The position numbers and the translations under genes were made by a program. The notes beneath the pieces are model-generated. The model worked only from the letters and a program-made list of their open reading frames with translations, searched no databases and was not told the origin of the DNA. From assembly GCF_019042215.1 (NCBI RefSeq), contig NZ_JAHQCS010000101.1, positions 1 to 45,622 on the forward strand: DNA of 45,622 nucleotides, read 5' to 3'. The stretch comes from Evansella tamaricis. Lineage in GTDB: Bacteria; Bacillota; Bacilli; Bacillales; Salisediminibacteriaceae. Positions 28,331 through 40,610 of the stretch are shown here, one piece after another (the stretch's first letter is position 1; the number at the start of each line of letters is the position of its first letter).

Positions 28331-28733
28331 AGGCAGATACGGTCTAACAATAATGATAGCATTAGCAAAAAAATATGGGGAAGGTCCCATCTCATTAAAG
28401 TCGATTGCAAAAGATTATCAACTATCTGAACACTATTTAGAACAGTTGATAGCACCATTACGAAATGCAACGTTAGTAAAAAGCGTCCGGGGAGCATATG
28501 GGGGGTATATGTTATCAAAACCCCCTGAGAACATTACAGCAGGTGATATCATCCGAGTTTTAGAAGGTCCTATTAGCCCTGTGGAAGTTATGGAAGATGA
28601 AGAACCTGCTAAAAGAGATTTATGGATTAAGATTAGAGATGCAGTTAAAGAAGTGTTAGATAGTACAACATTAGCAGATTTAGCAAATTATGAAGATAAA
28701 GGTGAGCAAGAGTACTATATGTTTTATATTTAG
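28314..28733 (+). CDS. cymR: Rrf2-family regulator CymR (cysteine metabolism repressor)
   Basis: CymR represses sulfur-uptake and cysteine-synthesis genes, in B. subtilis together with CysK. The 139-residue protein has the Rrf2 winged helix (KISTKGRYGLTIMIALA, SIAKDYQLSEHYLEQLIAPL, SVRGAYGGYMLSKPP) and contains no cysteine, so it is not an Fe-S type Rrf2 such as IscR. TTG 28314 is chosen, behind GAGGGG; it gives the family N-terminus MKISTKGRYG. It lies inside the end of the yczE-like gene and upstream of iscS-mnmA, the order seen in B. subtilis. Confidence 0.92.
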   Translation: MKISTKGRYGLTIMIALAKKYGEGPISLKSIAKDYQLSEHYLEQLIAPLRNATLVKSVRGAYGGYMLSKPPENITAGDIIRVLEGPISPVEVMEDEEPAKRDLWIKIRDAVKEVLDSTTLADLANYEDKGEQEYYMFYI

Positions 28734-28757
28734 TCAAAACTATAGTTATAATGGGAG

Positions 28758-28783
28758 AAGTGAGGATATCCTCACTTTTCTTT
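28758..28783 (+). terminator. Hairpin between cymR and iscS
   Basis: AAGTGAGG and CCTCACTT pair perfectly around ATAT, followed by TTCTTT. Partial termination is likely, since iscS starts 32 bases later with no obvious promoter of its own. Confidence 0.65.
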
Positions 28784-28814
28784 ACGACTGTTACTATTTA
28801 GAAGGTGTGTATTT

Positions 28815-31102
<2,288 letters not shown>

Positions 31103-31137
31103 CGGATGGTTCTATACTTTTCAAGGAGAGTTTAAGA

Positions 31138-31812
31138 ATGGATAAAAATAAAAAAGCTGTGACAGAAATGGAAAATGGAAATTTGGAAGAAGCGGCAAAG
31201 TTGTTAAATGAGGCAATCGAAGAAAATCCAAAGAATCCTGTGGCATATGTAAACTTCGGAAATCTATTATCCGCTGTTCAGGAGGAAGAACGGGCAATTA
31301 TCTTTTTTAATAAAGCGATCGAATTAGATGAGTATCAGGCAACAGCCTATTATGGGAAAGGGAATGTGCTGTTCAATCAAGGGCTATATCTAGAAGCTAT
31401 TGATGCTTATCAGGAGGCGCTCGCTAGAGATCTTAAAGAGGGAGACGTTTATTATATGCTTGGGTTAAGTTTTTATCAAAATGGTGATCTTTCCCGTGCC
31501 TTACCTAGTTTACAAAGGGCAACAGAACTTAATCCTACGGATGTAGATGCCCATTTTCAATATGGGTTAACTCTCGCACAATTGGAGCAAATAGAGGAAT
31601 CCATTACTATGTTTGAGAAGGTCCTTCAATTGAATCCACTTCATGCGGACAGTTACTTTAACTTAGGGGTGGCCTATTCCTATCAGGAACAATTGGACAA
31701 AGCAGTTATGATGTTTGATAAGGCACTTGAATTACAGCCGGATCACATATTAAGTGCCAATGGAAAAAAACAGTTGGAGAAACTCCTTCAGCAAGGGGAC
31801 GAAAGAAAGTAG
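31138..31812 (+). CDS. Tetratricopeptide-repeat protein (YrrB-like)
   Basis: A soluble 224-residue protein made of about six TPR units, for example AYVNFGNLLSAVQEEERAII, AYYGKGNVLFNQGLYLEAID and SYFNLGVAYSYQEQLDKAVM. No other domain is visible. B. subtilis has a TPR protein, YrrB, at this place before recD2; partners are unknown. AAGGAGAG precedes ATG 31138, and recD2 starts eight bases after its stop. Confidence 0.9.
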   Translation: MDKNKKAVTEMENGNLEEAAKLLNEAIEENPKNPVAYVNFGNLLSAVQEEERAIIFFNKAIELDEYQATAYYGKGNVLFNQGLYLEAIDAYQEALARDLKEGDVYYMLGLSFYQNGDLSRALPSLQRATELNPTDVDAHFQYGLTLAQLEQIEESITMFEKVLQLNPLHADSYFNLGVAYSYQEQLDKAVMMFDKALELQPDHILSANGKKQLEKLLQQGDERK

Positions 31813-31820
31813 GTTTCCAT

Positions 31821-34133
31821 ATGCATGAAACACAAATCTCATTAGACGGAAAAGACGATATTAAAGGGGAATTACTTCATACCATTTATCATAATGAAGA
31901 AACCCTTTATACAGTTGCAAAAATTAAAGTAATAGAATCCTCTTTACCTATGGAAGATAAGGAAACGGCAATCGTTGGTATTATGCCAAAACTAGAGAGG
32001 GACATTACCTATCTTTTCCGGGGGAATTTTTCTGATCACCCCCGATTTGGACGACAATTTAAAGTGGAACAGTTTCAAAAAAAATTACCAGAGACAGATC
32101 AAGGAATTATTTTATATTTATCCAGTGACCGTTTCCCTGGAATAGGAAGAAAAACAGCAGAAAAGATTGTCAACACGTTAGGAAAACAAGCAATCTCCAT
32201 TATTATTCAAGATCGTTCTGCTTTAGACAGTATTCAAGGTATTAAACCTAATAAAGCGGAAGAAATCTATCAGACTTTATTAGAGGATCAAGGAATTGAA
32301 CAAGTTTTAATGCGCCTTTATGAATTCGGATTTGGTTTACAGTTGGCTATGAAAGTATATCAAGTTTATAAAATGGACGCATTAACTATTATGGAAGAAA
32401 ATCCTTATCAAATGATTGAGGATGTCGTGGGGATTGGATTTCAAAAGGCAGATATGATCGGGAGGAAACTGGGGCTCACTGGGAATCATCCTGACAGGAT
32501 AAAAGCTGCTATCCTTTTTACGTTAACAGAGTATTCATTAAATGAGGGACATGTCTTTGTAATAAATGAAACTGCTGTGACAAAGTCGAAAGAACTTTTG
32601 GAGACTGGTGGAGGAGAGATAATTACCCCTCTTGATATTGCTGATCAAGTGATTGCTTTAGGAGAAGAGGGTAAAGTTATTATTGAAGAGAATAGGATGT
32701 ACCTCCCAACGTTGAATTTTGCAGAACAGGGCATTGTAACAAATGTAACCCGTCTATTAACGAAGGGTCAGGATCTGGACACCTTTCCTGAATCGGAGTT
32801 TTTTAAGGCGTTGGGAAAAGTGGAGGAGACACTGGGAATTAGTTATGCCCCTTCTCAACAAGAGGCAATTAGCGAAGCTCTAAAGTCCCCTGTCATGATC
32901 TTAACGGGAGGACCAGGAACAGGAAAGACTACGGTGATCAAAGGTCTAATTGAAGTTTTTGGTCAATTAAGGGGAATTTCCGTGAATCCTGATGATTATG
33001 GAAAGAAAGACAAATTCCCTGTTTTACTGGCAGCACCGACAGGTAGGGCTGCAAAACGAATGAGTGAATCCACAGGGTTGCCTGCATCAACTATTCACCG
33101 CCTCCTAGGGTTAAAAGGCACGGAGGATAATATGGATGAATATGATTCGGAACTGTTAGAAGGGGAATTGATTATTCTCGATGAGATGTCCATGGTGGAT
33201 ACATGGCTTGCTAATCAGTTATTCAAAGCGATTCCAACAAATATGCAGGTCATTCTTGTTGGCGATGAAGATCAACTTCCCTCGGTCGGTCCTGGTCAGG
33301 TATTAGCGGACTTATTAGCTTCTGATATTGTTCCAGCAGTAAAGCTAACAGATATTTACAGACAGTCAGAAGGCTCCCAAATCATCGACTTTTCACATCG
33401 AATTAAAGAAGGGATATTACCAGATCAAATTGATTCAAGTAGTAAAGATCTTCGTTTCTTTCCTTGTTTACAAAATGATGTCCCTGAGGCTGTACGTCAA
33501 ATATGTCAACGGGCAATGAATAAAGGCTTTACTGCAAAAGACATTCAAGTCCTTGCTCCAATGTACCGTGGGAATGCAGGGGTAGAGAATTTAAATGATG
33601 TACTGCAAAAACTATTTAATCCCCCCTCTGACCAGAGACGGGAAGTTCCGTTTGGGAATGTTGTATTTCGAGTTGGGGATGTTGTCCTTCAGTTGGTTAA
33701 TAATCCAGAAGAAAATGTATTTAATGGGGACAGGGGTGAGATAGTTTCTATATTTTTGGAAAAGGAAAACACAGATAGAGAATTAAAAATCGTTATTTCC
33801 TTTGATGGTGTGGAGGTTCAATACACAAAGCCGGACCTATCCCAAATTACCCATGCTTATTGTTGTTCTATCCATAAATCACAAGGGAGCGAATTCCCTA
33901 TTGTTATTATGCCAGTAGTTAAAGGCTATTATCGCATGCTTCGAAAAAAATTAATTTATACAGGGGTTACGAGGGCAAAGGAATTTCTCCTTTTATGTGG
34001 GGAATGGCAAGCATTAGACATGGCTGTAAAAAATGATAATGATTTAAAAAGGAATACAACCTTGTTGGAAAAGTTAACTGTTACAATGGAAAAGGAATAC
34101 CAGCATGAAAAAGATGGTGTTTCCCAAGACTAA
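31821..34133 (+). CDS. recD2: ATP-dependent DNA helicase RecD2 (YrrC)
   Basis: A 5'-3' SF1 helicase that works without RecB/RecC. The 770-residue protein has the long RecD2-type N-terminal region with HhH-like repeats (FPGIGRKTAEKI, IQGIKPNKAEEI, VVGIGFQKADMI), then Walker A GGPGTGKTTVIKG near 363-375, Walker B LIILDEMSMVD, and the late motifs THAYCCSIHKSQGSEFP and YTGVTRAKEFLLL. ATG 31821 has a weak GTAGG ribosome site, so coupling to the TPR gene is likely. Confidence 0.95.
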   Translation: MHETQISLDGKDDIKGELLHTIYHNEETLYTVAKIKVIESSLPMEDKETAIVGIMPKLERDITYLFRGNFSDHPRFGRQFKVEQFQKKLPETDQGIILYLSSDRFPGIGRKTAEKIVNTLGKQAISIIIQDRSALDSIQGIKPNKAEEIYQTLLEDQGIEQVLMRLYEFGFGLQLAMKVYQVYKMDALTIMEENPYQMIEDVVGIGFQKADMIGRKLGLTGNHPDRIKAAILFTLTEYSLNEGHVFVINETAVTKSKELLETGGGEIITPLDIADQVIALGEEGKVIIEENRMYLPTLNFAEQGIVTNVTRLLTKGQDLDTFPESEFFKALGKVEETLGISYAPSQQEAISEALKSPVMILTGGPGTGKTTVIKGLIEVFGQLRGISVNPDDYGKKDKFPVLLAAPTGRAAKRMSESTGLPASTIHRLLGLKGTEDNMDEYDSELLEGELIILDEMSMVDTWLANQLFKAIPTNMQVILVGDEDQLPSVGPGQVLADLLASDIVPAVKLTDIYRQSEGSQIIDFSHRIKEGILPDQIDSSSKDLRFFPCLQNDVPEAVRQICQRAMNKGFTAKDIQVLAPMYRGNAGVENLNDVLQKLFNPPSDQRREVPFGNVVFRVGDVVLQLVNNPEENVFNGDRGEIVSIFLEKENTDRELKIVISFDGVEVQYTKPDLSQITHAYCCSIHKSQGSEFPIVIMPVVKGYYRMLRKKLIYTGVTRAKEFLLLCGEWQALDMAVKNDNDLKRNTTLLEKLTVTMEKEYQHEKDGVSQD

Positions 34134-34159
34134 GAATGTTCGAGAGGAGGGAGAGTCCT

Positions 34160-34630
34160 TTGCGAACATTAGAAAAAGTCAAGGGAGCACCTGTTTTTTT
34201 TGAAAAAACAAGAAAACCTGTCGGCAAGATAACTGATTTAGTCCTTTCACACAAGACAAATATGGTGGAAGGCTATTGGGTCAATGATCACCGCTGGTGG
34301 TCTAAGAGGCACTTTCTCCCCCTTGATAAAGTAGTCCATGAAGATGCAGATGGTATGTATGTTAAACAAGACACCTCTCTTAAAACGGTAGTTAGCTTTA
34401 CGCAACGTTTTGCAGACGGCAGTGGCCACTCGTTCGGAAAACCCGTTAAGGAGAGGGATGGGGCAATGATTGGTATTCTAGAAGATGTATACTTTCTTCC
34501 AGATTCGGGAAAAATTATAGGGTATGAACTATCGGAAGGACTTTACTCTGACATTAAATATGGTGTAAAGGTCATTAAGCCTTCGTCACCACTCGTTGAA
34601 ACAGAGTCTTCCTTAATCGTGCTAAATTAG
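34160..34630 (+). CDS. PRC-barrel domain protein (YrrD-like)
   Basis: A 156-residue protein with two PRC-barrel units: TLEKVKGAPVFFEKTRKPVG...DLVLS at the start and FGKPVKERDGAMIGILEDVYF...GKIIGYELSEG in the second half. PRC barrels in this position (YrrD) have no firmly known role. I chose TTG 34160 since GGAGG lies nine bases upstream; ATG 34136 sits two bases after the recD2 stop with no ribosome site. Confidence 0.82.
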   Translation: MRTLEKVKGAPVFFEKTRKPVGKITDLVLSHKTNMVEGYWVNDHRWWSKRHFLPLDKVVHEDADGMYVKQDTSLKTVVSFTQRFADGSGHSFGKPVKERDGAMIGILEDVYFLPDSGKIIGYELSEGLYSDIKYGVKVIKPSSPLVETESSLIVLN

Positions 34631-34654
34631 TTTAGAATCTGGAGGATATCTTCG

Positions 34655-34846
34655 ATGCGTTGCCCAAATTGTAAAGGAAAAGATATAGGAAAAATTGGAA
34701 CAAATCAATATTACTGTTGGAATTGCTTCATTGAACTGTCAATTTCTGACGGGAGGTTTTGCCTTCATCAGGTGGAAATGGATGGGTCGTTAAGCTCCCT
34801 TGACGATCTTTTTGAGGAAACGGAAAGGCAAATAAACATGGAGTAA
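34655..34846 (+). CDS. Small zinc-ribbon protein
   Basis: A 63-residue protein with a four-cysteine zinc ribbon: Cys3, Cys6, Cys21 and Cys24 (CPNC...YYCWNC), plus an acidic tail (SLDDLFEETERQINME). TGGAGGA precedes ATG 34655. In B. subtilis I recall small genes (yrzR, yrzQ) between yrrD and yrrI. The function is unknown; nucleic-acid or protein binding is only a general expectation for such ribbons. Confidence 0.8.
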   Translation: MRCPNCKGKDIGKIGTNQYYCWNCFIELSISDGRFCLHQVEMDGSLSSLDDLFEETERQINME

Positions 34847-34869
34847 CTGTGAAACGGTGGTGACAACGA

Positions 34870-35049
34870 ATGAGAATGAGATCTCTTGTTGCAATAGGTG
34901 CAGGTGCATATGCTGTATCAAGGAATAAAAACATGAGAAAACAATTACAAAAGCGTATGACGCCGATTGTTTCTTCTATTGAAGGGATAATCCCTAAAGG
35001 CCGGACAATAAAACGGTTCCGAAAACAAATGATGAAAATCATTTCCTGA
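34870..35049 (+). CDS. DUF3918-like small membrane-anchored basic protein (YrzQ-like)
   Basis: A 59-residue ORF starting ATG 34870, with GGTGGTG upstream. It begins with a short hydrophobic stretch SLVAIGAGAYAVS and continues strongly basic (NKNMRKQLQKRM, KGRTIKRFRKQMMK). That pattern and place suggest the DUF3918/YrzQ family. Its function is unknown. Confidence 0.68.
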   Translation: MRMRSLVAIGAGAYAVSRNKNMRKQLQKRMTPIVSSIEGIIPKGRTIKRFRKQMMKIIS

Positions 35050-35150
35050 TTTTTCTATAAAGAGGTGATTATCCATTTTACTATATTGATGGGTAATCCC
35101 TCTTCTTTCTTATTTTTTTGAAATTCTATACTTTTATAGGAGGAACATTT

Positions 35151-36227
35151 GTGGAAAATCGCCTTTTGCCATGGATCATTAAGCTATCATTTTTTCTTCT
35201 CTGTGGCCTTGTTTTATATATGCTCTTCTTAATTGGATCATACATGAGACCTGTGTTTGAAATAGTTCTGCGAGTAATCGTTCCTTTTTTTGTTGCTGGT
35301 TTAATCGCATACATACTACACCCTATTATTAAAAAAATGGAAAATAAAAAAGTACCAAGGTCACTTTCGATTTTGTTAATCTATACACTGTTCGTACTTC
35401 TCTTTATTTGGGTACTATTTAAAGGTACACCATATATTTTATTGGAAGGTCAAGAACTTCTAGAGCAACTACCTTACATGGCTGAAACATACGGAACTTT
35501 TGTGAATACCATACATGAGAAAGCGGAAGTATTGCCAGAGACATTTCAAGACCGTGCGGAGGAGTGGCTTCTTTCAGGGGAAGCATATATGGCCGAAACA
35601 CTAACGAAAATAGGGGCATTTATACGACAACTTGTGGACTGGATGTTTATTCTTGTGGTAATTCCTTTTCTTGTATTTTATTTGTTGAAGGATATGGAAT
35701 TAGTAAAAAAACTTTGCTGGTATATAACTCCGAAACCATACCGTAAAGAAGGGGAAAGGTTAATAAAAGAAATTGACGAATCCCTGGGGAACTATATTCG
35801 AGGACAATTATTAGTTTGTGTTGCAGTAGGAATCTTTGCTTATATTGGCTTTATCCTCATTGACATGCCATATGCCTTACTGCTTGCTGTCTTTATCGGC
35901 CTGACAAATGTAATCCCATATTTCGGACCAATTATAGGAGTAGTCCCTGTAATTTTCATTGCGTTAACAGAATCCCTTCAATTAGTTGTAATGGCTATTA
36001 TTGTCACATTAATTGTTCAGGTCATCGAGGGTAATTTACTAGCTCCTATCATCGTTGGAAAAAGCCTGCATATGCATCCGGCACTTATTATTTTTGCCCT
36101 TGTTGTTGGAGGCGAGGTTGCCGGTGTCATCGGTTTAATATTGTCCGTTCCAATTTTAACAGTGATAAGGGTCATTTTGGTTCATGTAAGAAGAATGATT
36201 CGTGAAAGAAAAGGGTTCTATTATTGA
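35151..36227 (+). CDS. AI-2E family permease (YrrI-like)
   Basis: A 358-residue polytopic protein with about eight membrane helices and the family core VIPFLVFYLLKDMELVKK, RGQLLVCVAVGIFAYIGF, GLTNVIPYFGPIIGVVPV and IVGKSLHMHPALIIFALVVG. Members were first linked to autoinducer-2 export (TqsA) and some act in Na+/H+ exchange; the substrate here is unknown. GTG 35151 follows AGGAGG. The stop codon overlaps the -35 box of the alaS promoter. Confidence 0.88.
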   Translation: MENRLLPWIIKLSFFLLCGLVLYMLFLIGSYMRPVFEIVLRVIVPFFVAGLIAYILHPIIKKMENKKVPRSLSILLIYTLFVLLFIWVLFKGTPYILLEGQELLEQLPYMAETYGTFVNTIHEKAEVLPETFQDRAEEWLLSGEAYMAETLTKIGAFIRQLVDWMFILVVIPFLVFYLLKDMELVKKLCWYITPKPYRKEGERLIKEIDESLGNYIRGQLLVCVAVGIFAYIGFILIDMPYALLLAVFIGLTNVIPYFGPIIGVVPVIFIALTESLQLVVMAIIVTLIVQVIEGNLLAPIIVGKSLHMHPALIIFALVVGGEVAGVIGLILSVPILTVIRVILVHVRRMIRERKGFYY

Positions 36228-36252
36228 CAAACACATTTCCAATTTCTATAAT
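36224..36252 (+). promoter_or_regulatory. Consensus sigma-A promoter for alaS
   Basis: TTGACA (36224-36229), a 17-base spacer, and TATAAT (36247-36252): a perfect match. The TGA stop of the preceding gene (36225-36227) lies within the -35 box. Confidence 0.92.
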
Positions 36253-36257
36253 GACAT

Positions 36258-36545
36258 CAGTAAGCAAAAAATCATCAAATTGATGACGGAACCGAAATTG
36301 CTAAAGACCATCTACTTAAAGCTTATCAACGGCTTATCAGAGAGAAATTTCCATGGCTGGGAGAAATTTCAGATGAAGGTTAGCAATCAGCTACTCCTGA
36401 GAGCAGGAAAACCCTGCCGGTACACGGCCGTTAACCGTTAGAGAGGTGATATAGAAAACACTGTAAATACTGTTTTCTATGTAACCAGGGTGGTACCGCG
36501 TGAGATAACTCTCGTCCCTGTTTTAGGGATGAGTGTTTTTTTTGT
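36258..36545 (+). promoter_or_regulatory. T-box leader controlling alaS
   Basis: The T-box CAGGGTGGTACCGCG is at 36486-36500; its UGGU can pair with the ACCA end of tRNA-Ala. A terminator (ACTCTCGTCCCT...AGGGATGAGT, T-run) lies at 36509-36545. The likely specifier is GCT (Ala) at 36390-36392, in ATCAGCTACTCC before the Stem I 3' arm. This fits the downstream gene. Confidence 0.9.
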
Positions 36546-36612
36546 TTTTCAAAAGTTCCCTGGTGAACCAAAGCTGTCTGTACTGGACTGGAAAGAAAAA
36601 GGAGGAAATGAA

Positions 36613-39249
36613 ATGAAGCAGTTAACATCTGCACAAGTGAGAAAATTGTTTTTAGAATTCTTTAAAGAAAAAGGGCATCATGTGGAACCTAGTGCACCCC
36701 TTGTTCCACATGATGATGCTTCGTTACTTTGGATTAATAGTGGAGTAGCAACATTAAAGAAGTATTTTGATGGACGGGTGATACCTAAAAATCCAAGGAT
36801 AACAAATGCTCAAAAATCGATCCGAACAAATGATATTGAAAATGTAGGTAAAACAGCCCGTCATCATACTTTTTTTGAGATGCTTGGTAATTTCTCCATC
36901 GGAGATTATTTTAAGAAAGAAGCTATTCATTGGGCTTGGGAATTTTTAACTAGTGAAAAGTGGATTGGATTTGATGCAGAAAAACTTTCCGTAACTATTT
37001 ACCCTGAGGACGATGAAGCATTTGATATTTGGCATCAGGAGGTAGGTCTTCCTAAAGAGAGGATCATCCGACTAAAAGAGAACTTCTGGGATATAGGAGA
37101 AGGACCTTGTGGACCAAATACAGAGATTTTTTATGACCGTGGAGAATCATATGGGAATGATCCTCATGACCCTGAGATGTATCCAGGTGGTGAGAATGAA
37201 CGGTATTTAGAAGTATGGAACCTTGTTTTTTCCCAGTTCAATCACAATCCAGATGGAAGTTATACTCCTCTTCCTAAGAAAAACATTGATACCGGAATGG
37301 GATTAGAAAGGATGGTATCCATCATTCAGGATGCCAGAACCAATTTTGATACAGACTTATTTATTCCAATTATTGAGGCCACTGAAGAGATTGCTAACAC
37401 CAAATACGGTAATACTGCCGAAGGGGATACAGCATTTAAAGTTATTGCTGACCATATCCGGACAGTAACGTTTGCCGTTTCCGATGGAGCACTTCCTTCC
37501 AATGAAGGTAGAGGATATGTTTTAAGGAGGCTTCTACGTCGTGCCGTACGCTATGCAAAGCAAATTGGAATTGAACGCCCATTTATGTATGGATTGGTTC
37601 CCGTTGTTGGAAAGATAATGAACGATTTTTATCCTGAGGTTAAGGAAAAGGAAGAATTTATTCAAAAGGTTATTAAGAATGAAGAGGAAAGATTCCATGA
37701 AACCTTAAATGAAGGATTAACCATACTAAATCGCATCATTGAAAAAGTTAAAGGGGAAAATGCTTCTCAAGTGGAAGGTAAAGACGTATTCCGATTATAT
37801 GACACATATGGTTTTCCAGTGGATCTAACGGAAGAGTACGTGCAGGAAGCTGGTCTTGAAATTGATCGTAGTGGCTTTGAGGCAGAGATGAAGCAACAGA
37901 GAGAACGGGCAAGGGCAGCGAGACAAGATACAGGATCAATGCAGACACAAGATGAAACTTTAGGAAAAATAAAAGTGGAAAGCGAATTCGTAGGATATGA
38001 TGTCTTAGGGATTCCAACAGTAGTGAAAGCGATTGTTAAAGACAAAAAACTTGTTGAGGAAGCCTATGTTGGAGATATTGTTCAACTTATTTTAGATAGA
38101 ACACCTTTTTATGCTGAAAGTGGTGGACAGATCGCAGATACAGGGTCCTTATTTACAAAAGATCATGAACTGAGAGTAACAGATGTACAAAAGGCACCAA
38201 ATGGGCAAAACCTTCACACGGCAGAAGTTGTAAAAGGTTCTGTAAAAACAGAAATGGGATTCTCAGCACAGGTAGATGAAAAGAGCCGAAAAGGTGTGGT
38301 AAAAAATCATACAGCAACACATCTTCTCCACCAGGCGTTGAAAGATGTACTTGGAGAACATGTTAATCAAGCGGGATCTCTTGTGGCAGAGGATCGATTA
38401 CGTTTTGACTTCTCTCATTTCGGGCAAGTAACAGAGGAAGAATTGGAGAAAATAGAAACAATTGTAAATGAAAAGGTTTGGGAAGGGATCCTAGTCCATA
38501 CTACGTTCAGAAGTCTTCAAGAAGCTAAATATATGGGAGCTATGGCTCTATTTGGAGAGAAATATGGAGAAACCGTCCGGGTAGTACAAGTGGGGAAATA
38601 TAGTTTGGAACTCTGTGGAGGATGCCATGTGAACAACACAGCAGAAATCGGCCTCTTCAAGATTGTTTCGGAAGGAGGAATTGGAGCGGGAGTGCGTCGA
38701 ATTGAAGCAGTAACAGCAAAAAAAGCATATGAATTTATGAATGGACAGGTAGATGTGCTAAAAAATGCTGCAGACTTATTGAAAACAAAGTTGAATGATG
38801 TTCCATTCCGAATTGAACAATTACAAAAGCAGTTGAAAGAAAAGGAAAGGGAGAACGAATCCTTTGCAGCAAAGCTCAGTCAATTAGAGGCAGGTAATAT
38901 TCTTGACGAAATGGAAGAAATAAATGGTATTCCATTGTTAGTCAAGCAAGTAAATGTTACAGATATGAATCGCCTCCGTCAAATGGCAGATTCTTTAAAA
39001 GAAAAAATAAATTCAGGTATTCTCGTTCTCGCTTCTGTAAACAATGGTAAAGTTAATATCGTAACAAGCGTTTCGAAAGATCTAGTGAAGGAAGGCCACC
39101 ATGCAGGTAATATTGTTAAGGAAGTGGCAACACACTGCGGTGGAGGAGGAGGAGGCCGCCCAGATATGGCACAGGCCGGAGCCAAAAATCCTGAAAAACT
39201 TGGGGAAGCTTTAAAAATAGTTCCTGAATTAGTAAAAAGAAATTACTAA
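36613..39249 (+). CDS. alaS: Alanyl-tRNA synthetase
   Basis: The 878-residue enzyme is full length. It has the catalytic core ([39 protein letters not shown]), the editing domain with [11 protein letters not shown] near 566-576 and CGGCHVNNT near 671, and a C-Ala domain ending in the Gly-rich [19 protein letters not shown] 36613 follows AAGGAGG; the frame stays open further back into the T-box terminator but that part is leader. Confidence 0.97.
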   Translation: MKQLTSAQVRKLFLEFFKEKGHHVEPSAPLVPHDDASLLWINSGVATLKKYFDGRVIPKNPRITNAQKSIRTNDIENVGKTARHHTFFEMLGNFSIGDYFKKEAIHWAWEFLTSEKWIGFDAEKLSVTIYPEDDEAFDIWHQEVGLPKERIIRLKENFWDIGEGPCGPNTEIFYDRGESYGNDPHDPEMYPGGENERYLEVWNLVFSQFNHNPDGSYTPLPKKNIDTGMGLERMVSIIQDARTNFDTDLFIPIIEATEEIANTKYGNTAEGDTAFKVIADHIRTVTFAVSDGALPSNEGRGYVLRRLLRRAVRYAKQIGIERPFMYGLVPVVGKIMNDFYPEVKEKEEFIQKVIKNEEERFHETLNEGLTILNRIIEKVKGENASQVEGKDVFRLYDTYGFPVDLTEEYVQEAGLEIDRSGFEAEMKQQRERARAARQDTGSMQTQDETLGKIKVESEFVGYDVLGIPTVVKAIVKDKKLVEEAYVGDIVQLILDRTPFYAESGGQIADTGSLFTKDHELRVTDVQKAPNGQNLHTAEVVKGSVKTEMGFSAQVDEKSRKGVVKNHTATHLLHQALKDVLGEHVNQAGSLVAEDRLRFDFSHFGQVTEEELEKIETIVNEKVWEGILVHTTFRSLQEAKYMGAMALFGEKYGETVRVVQVGKYSLELCGGCHVNNTAEIGLFKIVSEGGIGAGVRRIEAVTAKKAYEFMNGQVDVLKNAADLLKTKLNDVPFRIEQLQKQLKEKERENESFAAKLSQLEAGNILDEMEEINGIPLLVKQVNVTDMNRLRQMADSLKEKINSGILVLASVNNGKVNIVTSVSKDLVKEGHHAGNIVKEVATHCGGGGGGRPDMAQAGAKNPEKLGEALKIVPELVKRNY

Positions 39250-39421
39250 ATCTTGCTAATTCGTGTACAATAAAGTACAAGGGTAGACAATGGTCGTTGA
39301 ATAATTATTGAATAAATGAAATATTATTTGGTGTAGAGAAAGAGGCAGTCCATCGTCCGTTTTTAAGGAGCTTGCTTTTGGAAAGATAAGTATATTTTTT
39401 AGTACAAGAGTAAAGTATGCT

Positions 39422-39449
39422 GTAAAGCTCCAGGCGTATTGCGCTTTAC
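39422..39449 (+). promoter_or_regulatory. Hairpin in the ireB leader
   Basis: GTAAAGC (39422-39428) and GCTTTAC (39443-39449) are exact complements, about 45 bases before the ireB start. No T-run follows. The rest of 39250-39493 shows no gene and no clear promoter. Confidence 0.4.
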
Positions 39450-39493
39450 TAATTCCCTGCCATTTCTTTCAAAAATGGAGAGAGGTGTTTCCT

Positions 39494-39760
39494 ATGAGTT
39501 CAATGGACAATACAATGAAGTTTAATTTTAACGATGACTCTTTAGATGAAGATGTGAAAGAAATATTATTAACGGTTTATTCTTCATTAGATGAAAAGGG
39601 ATATAATCCAATTAATCAGATTGTAGGTTATCTATTATCTGGAGATCCGGCCTATATTCCCCGTCACAATGATGCCCGCTCCCTTATTCGGAAAATTGAA
39701 AGGGATGAAATCATTGAAGAGTTAGTAAGGTCTTATTTATCTCAACAAGAGAAGGAGTAA
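39494..39760 (+). CDS. IreB family regulatory phosphoprotein (DUF965, YrzL-like)
   Basis: The 88-residue protein contains the highly conserved [32 protein letters not shown] (about 34-65). In Enterococcus faecalis IreB is a substrate of the PASTA kinase IreK and tunes cephalosporin resistance. A Thr in the N-terminal tail (Thr7) could correspond to one of the phosphorylated threonines. I chose ATG 39494, with AGAGGTG upstream, over the ATG three codons earlier. ruvX starts two bases after the stop. Confidence 0.93.
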   Translation: MSSMDNTMKFNFNDDSLDEDVKEILLTVYSSLDEKGYNPINQIVGYLLSGDPAYIPRHNDARSLIRKIERDEIIEELVRSYLSQQEKE

Positions 39761-39762
39761 GT

Positions 39763-40179
39763 ATGAAGGTAATGGGATTAGATGTAGGGACGAAGACCAT
39801 TGGTGTTGCGGTTAGTGATGCTTTAGGATGGACTGCCCAAGGTGTAGAAACGATAAAAAGAAATCCTGAAAATGAAGAAAAGGATTTTGAACGGCTTAAA
39901 GAACTAATTAAAATACATGACGTTAGTTCAATTGTAGTGGGTTTACCGAAGAATATGAACGGAACGATTGGCCCCAGTGGAGAATTGTGTCAAATATTCG
40001 CGGAAAAACTAGCAGATACAACAAAATTAAAGGTAGAATTATGGGATGAACGTTTATCTACAGTCGCAGCGGAAAGAATGTTAGTATCGGCTGATGTCAG
40101 CCGAAAAAAACGTAAGAAAGTTATTGATAAAATGGCCGCTGTAATAATATTGCAAGGTTTTTTAGATCGGAGGCAATAA
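39763..40179 (+). CDS. ruvX: Putative Holliday junction resolvase / rRNA maturation nuclease YqgF (RuvX)
   Basis: A 138-residue RNase H-fold protein: [18 protein letters not shown] at the N-terminus with the first acidic residue, [16 protein letters not shown] in the middle, and [14 protein letters not shown] with the later acidic/Arg residues. In E. coli YqgF matures the 16S rRNA 5' end; in other bacteria resolvase activity is proposed. AAGGAG precedes ATG 39763. It forms an operon with ireB and the DUF1292 gene. Confidence 0.95.
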   Translation: MKVMGLDVGTKTIGVAVSDALGWTAQGVETIKRNPENEEKDFERLKELIKIHDVSSIVVGLPKNMNGTIGPSGELCQIFAEKLADTTKLKVELWDERLSTVAAERMLVSADVSRKKRKKVIDKMAAVIILQGFLDRRQ

Positions 40180-40211
40180 CGAACTTTATCAGTGGAAAAG
40201 GAGGCAAATCG

Positions 40212-40514
40212 ATGTCAGAATATCAAATGCAACGTCCAGCAGAAGACGAAGAGAGAATAATCATTCCAGACGAAAATGGGGATGAACACCTTTTTGAGGT
40301 ACTATTTACATTTGACGTGGATGAAACAGGGAAGTCTTATATGGTTTTAGTCCCAGAAGGATCCAATGAATCCGAGGAAGATGAAGTGGAAGTAACGGCA
40401 TTCCGTTTTGAAGAGCCTGAAGGGGAAGACCTTGCTTTATATCCCTTAGAAACAGATGAAGAATGGGATATGGTAGAGGAGTTACTGTCTACATTTACAG
40501 AGGAAGAGGAATAA
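40212..40514 (+). CDS. DUF1292 family acidic protein (YrzB-like)
   Basis: A 100-residue, strongly acidic soluble protein with the DUF1292 pattern IIIPDENGDEHLFEVLFTFD, YMVLVPEG and AFRFEEPEGEDLALYPLETDEEW. It is usually encoded after ireB and yqgF in Firmicutes. The function is unknown. AAGGAGG precedes ATG 40212. A strong terminator ends the operon. Confidence 0.9.
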   Translation: MSEYQMQRPAEDEERIIIPDENGDEHLFEVLFTFDVDETGKSYMVLVPEGSNESEEDEVEVTAFRFEEPEGEDLALYPLETDEEWDMVEELLSTFTEEEE

Positions 40515-40532
40515 TTTATTTTAAAGGAGAGG

Positions 40533-40574
40533 GCTACATGGTGTAGTTATATTTATTACACCATGTAGCTTTTT
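40533..40574 (+). terminator. Strong terminator after the DUF1292 gene
   Basis: GCTACATGGTGTA (40533-40545) and TACACCATGTAGC (40557-40569) pair over 13 bp without a mismatch, then five T. It marks the left edge of the accessory segment. Confidence 0.93.
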
Positions 40575-40610
40575 CTGTTAAAAGGTAAGAATATATGAAA
40601 CCCTCGTGCA

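Noticed and set aside
36490-36612. N-terminal extension of AlaRS
   Set aside because: These codons are the T-box terminator sequence; ATG 36613 has AAGGAGG and the family N-terminus.
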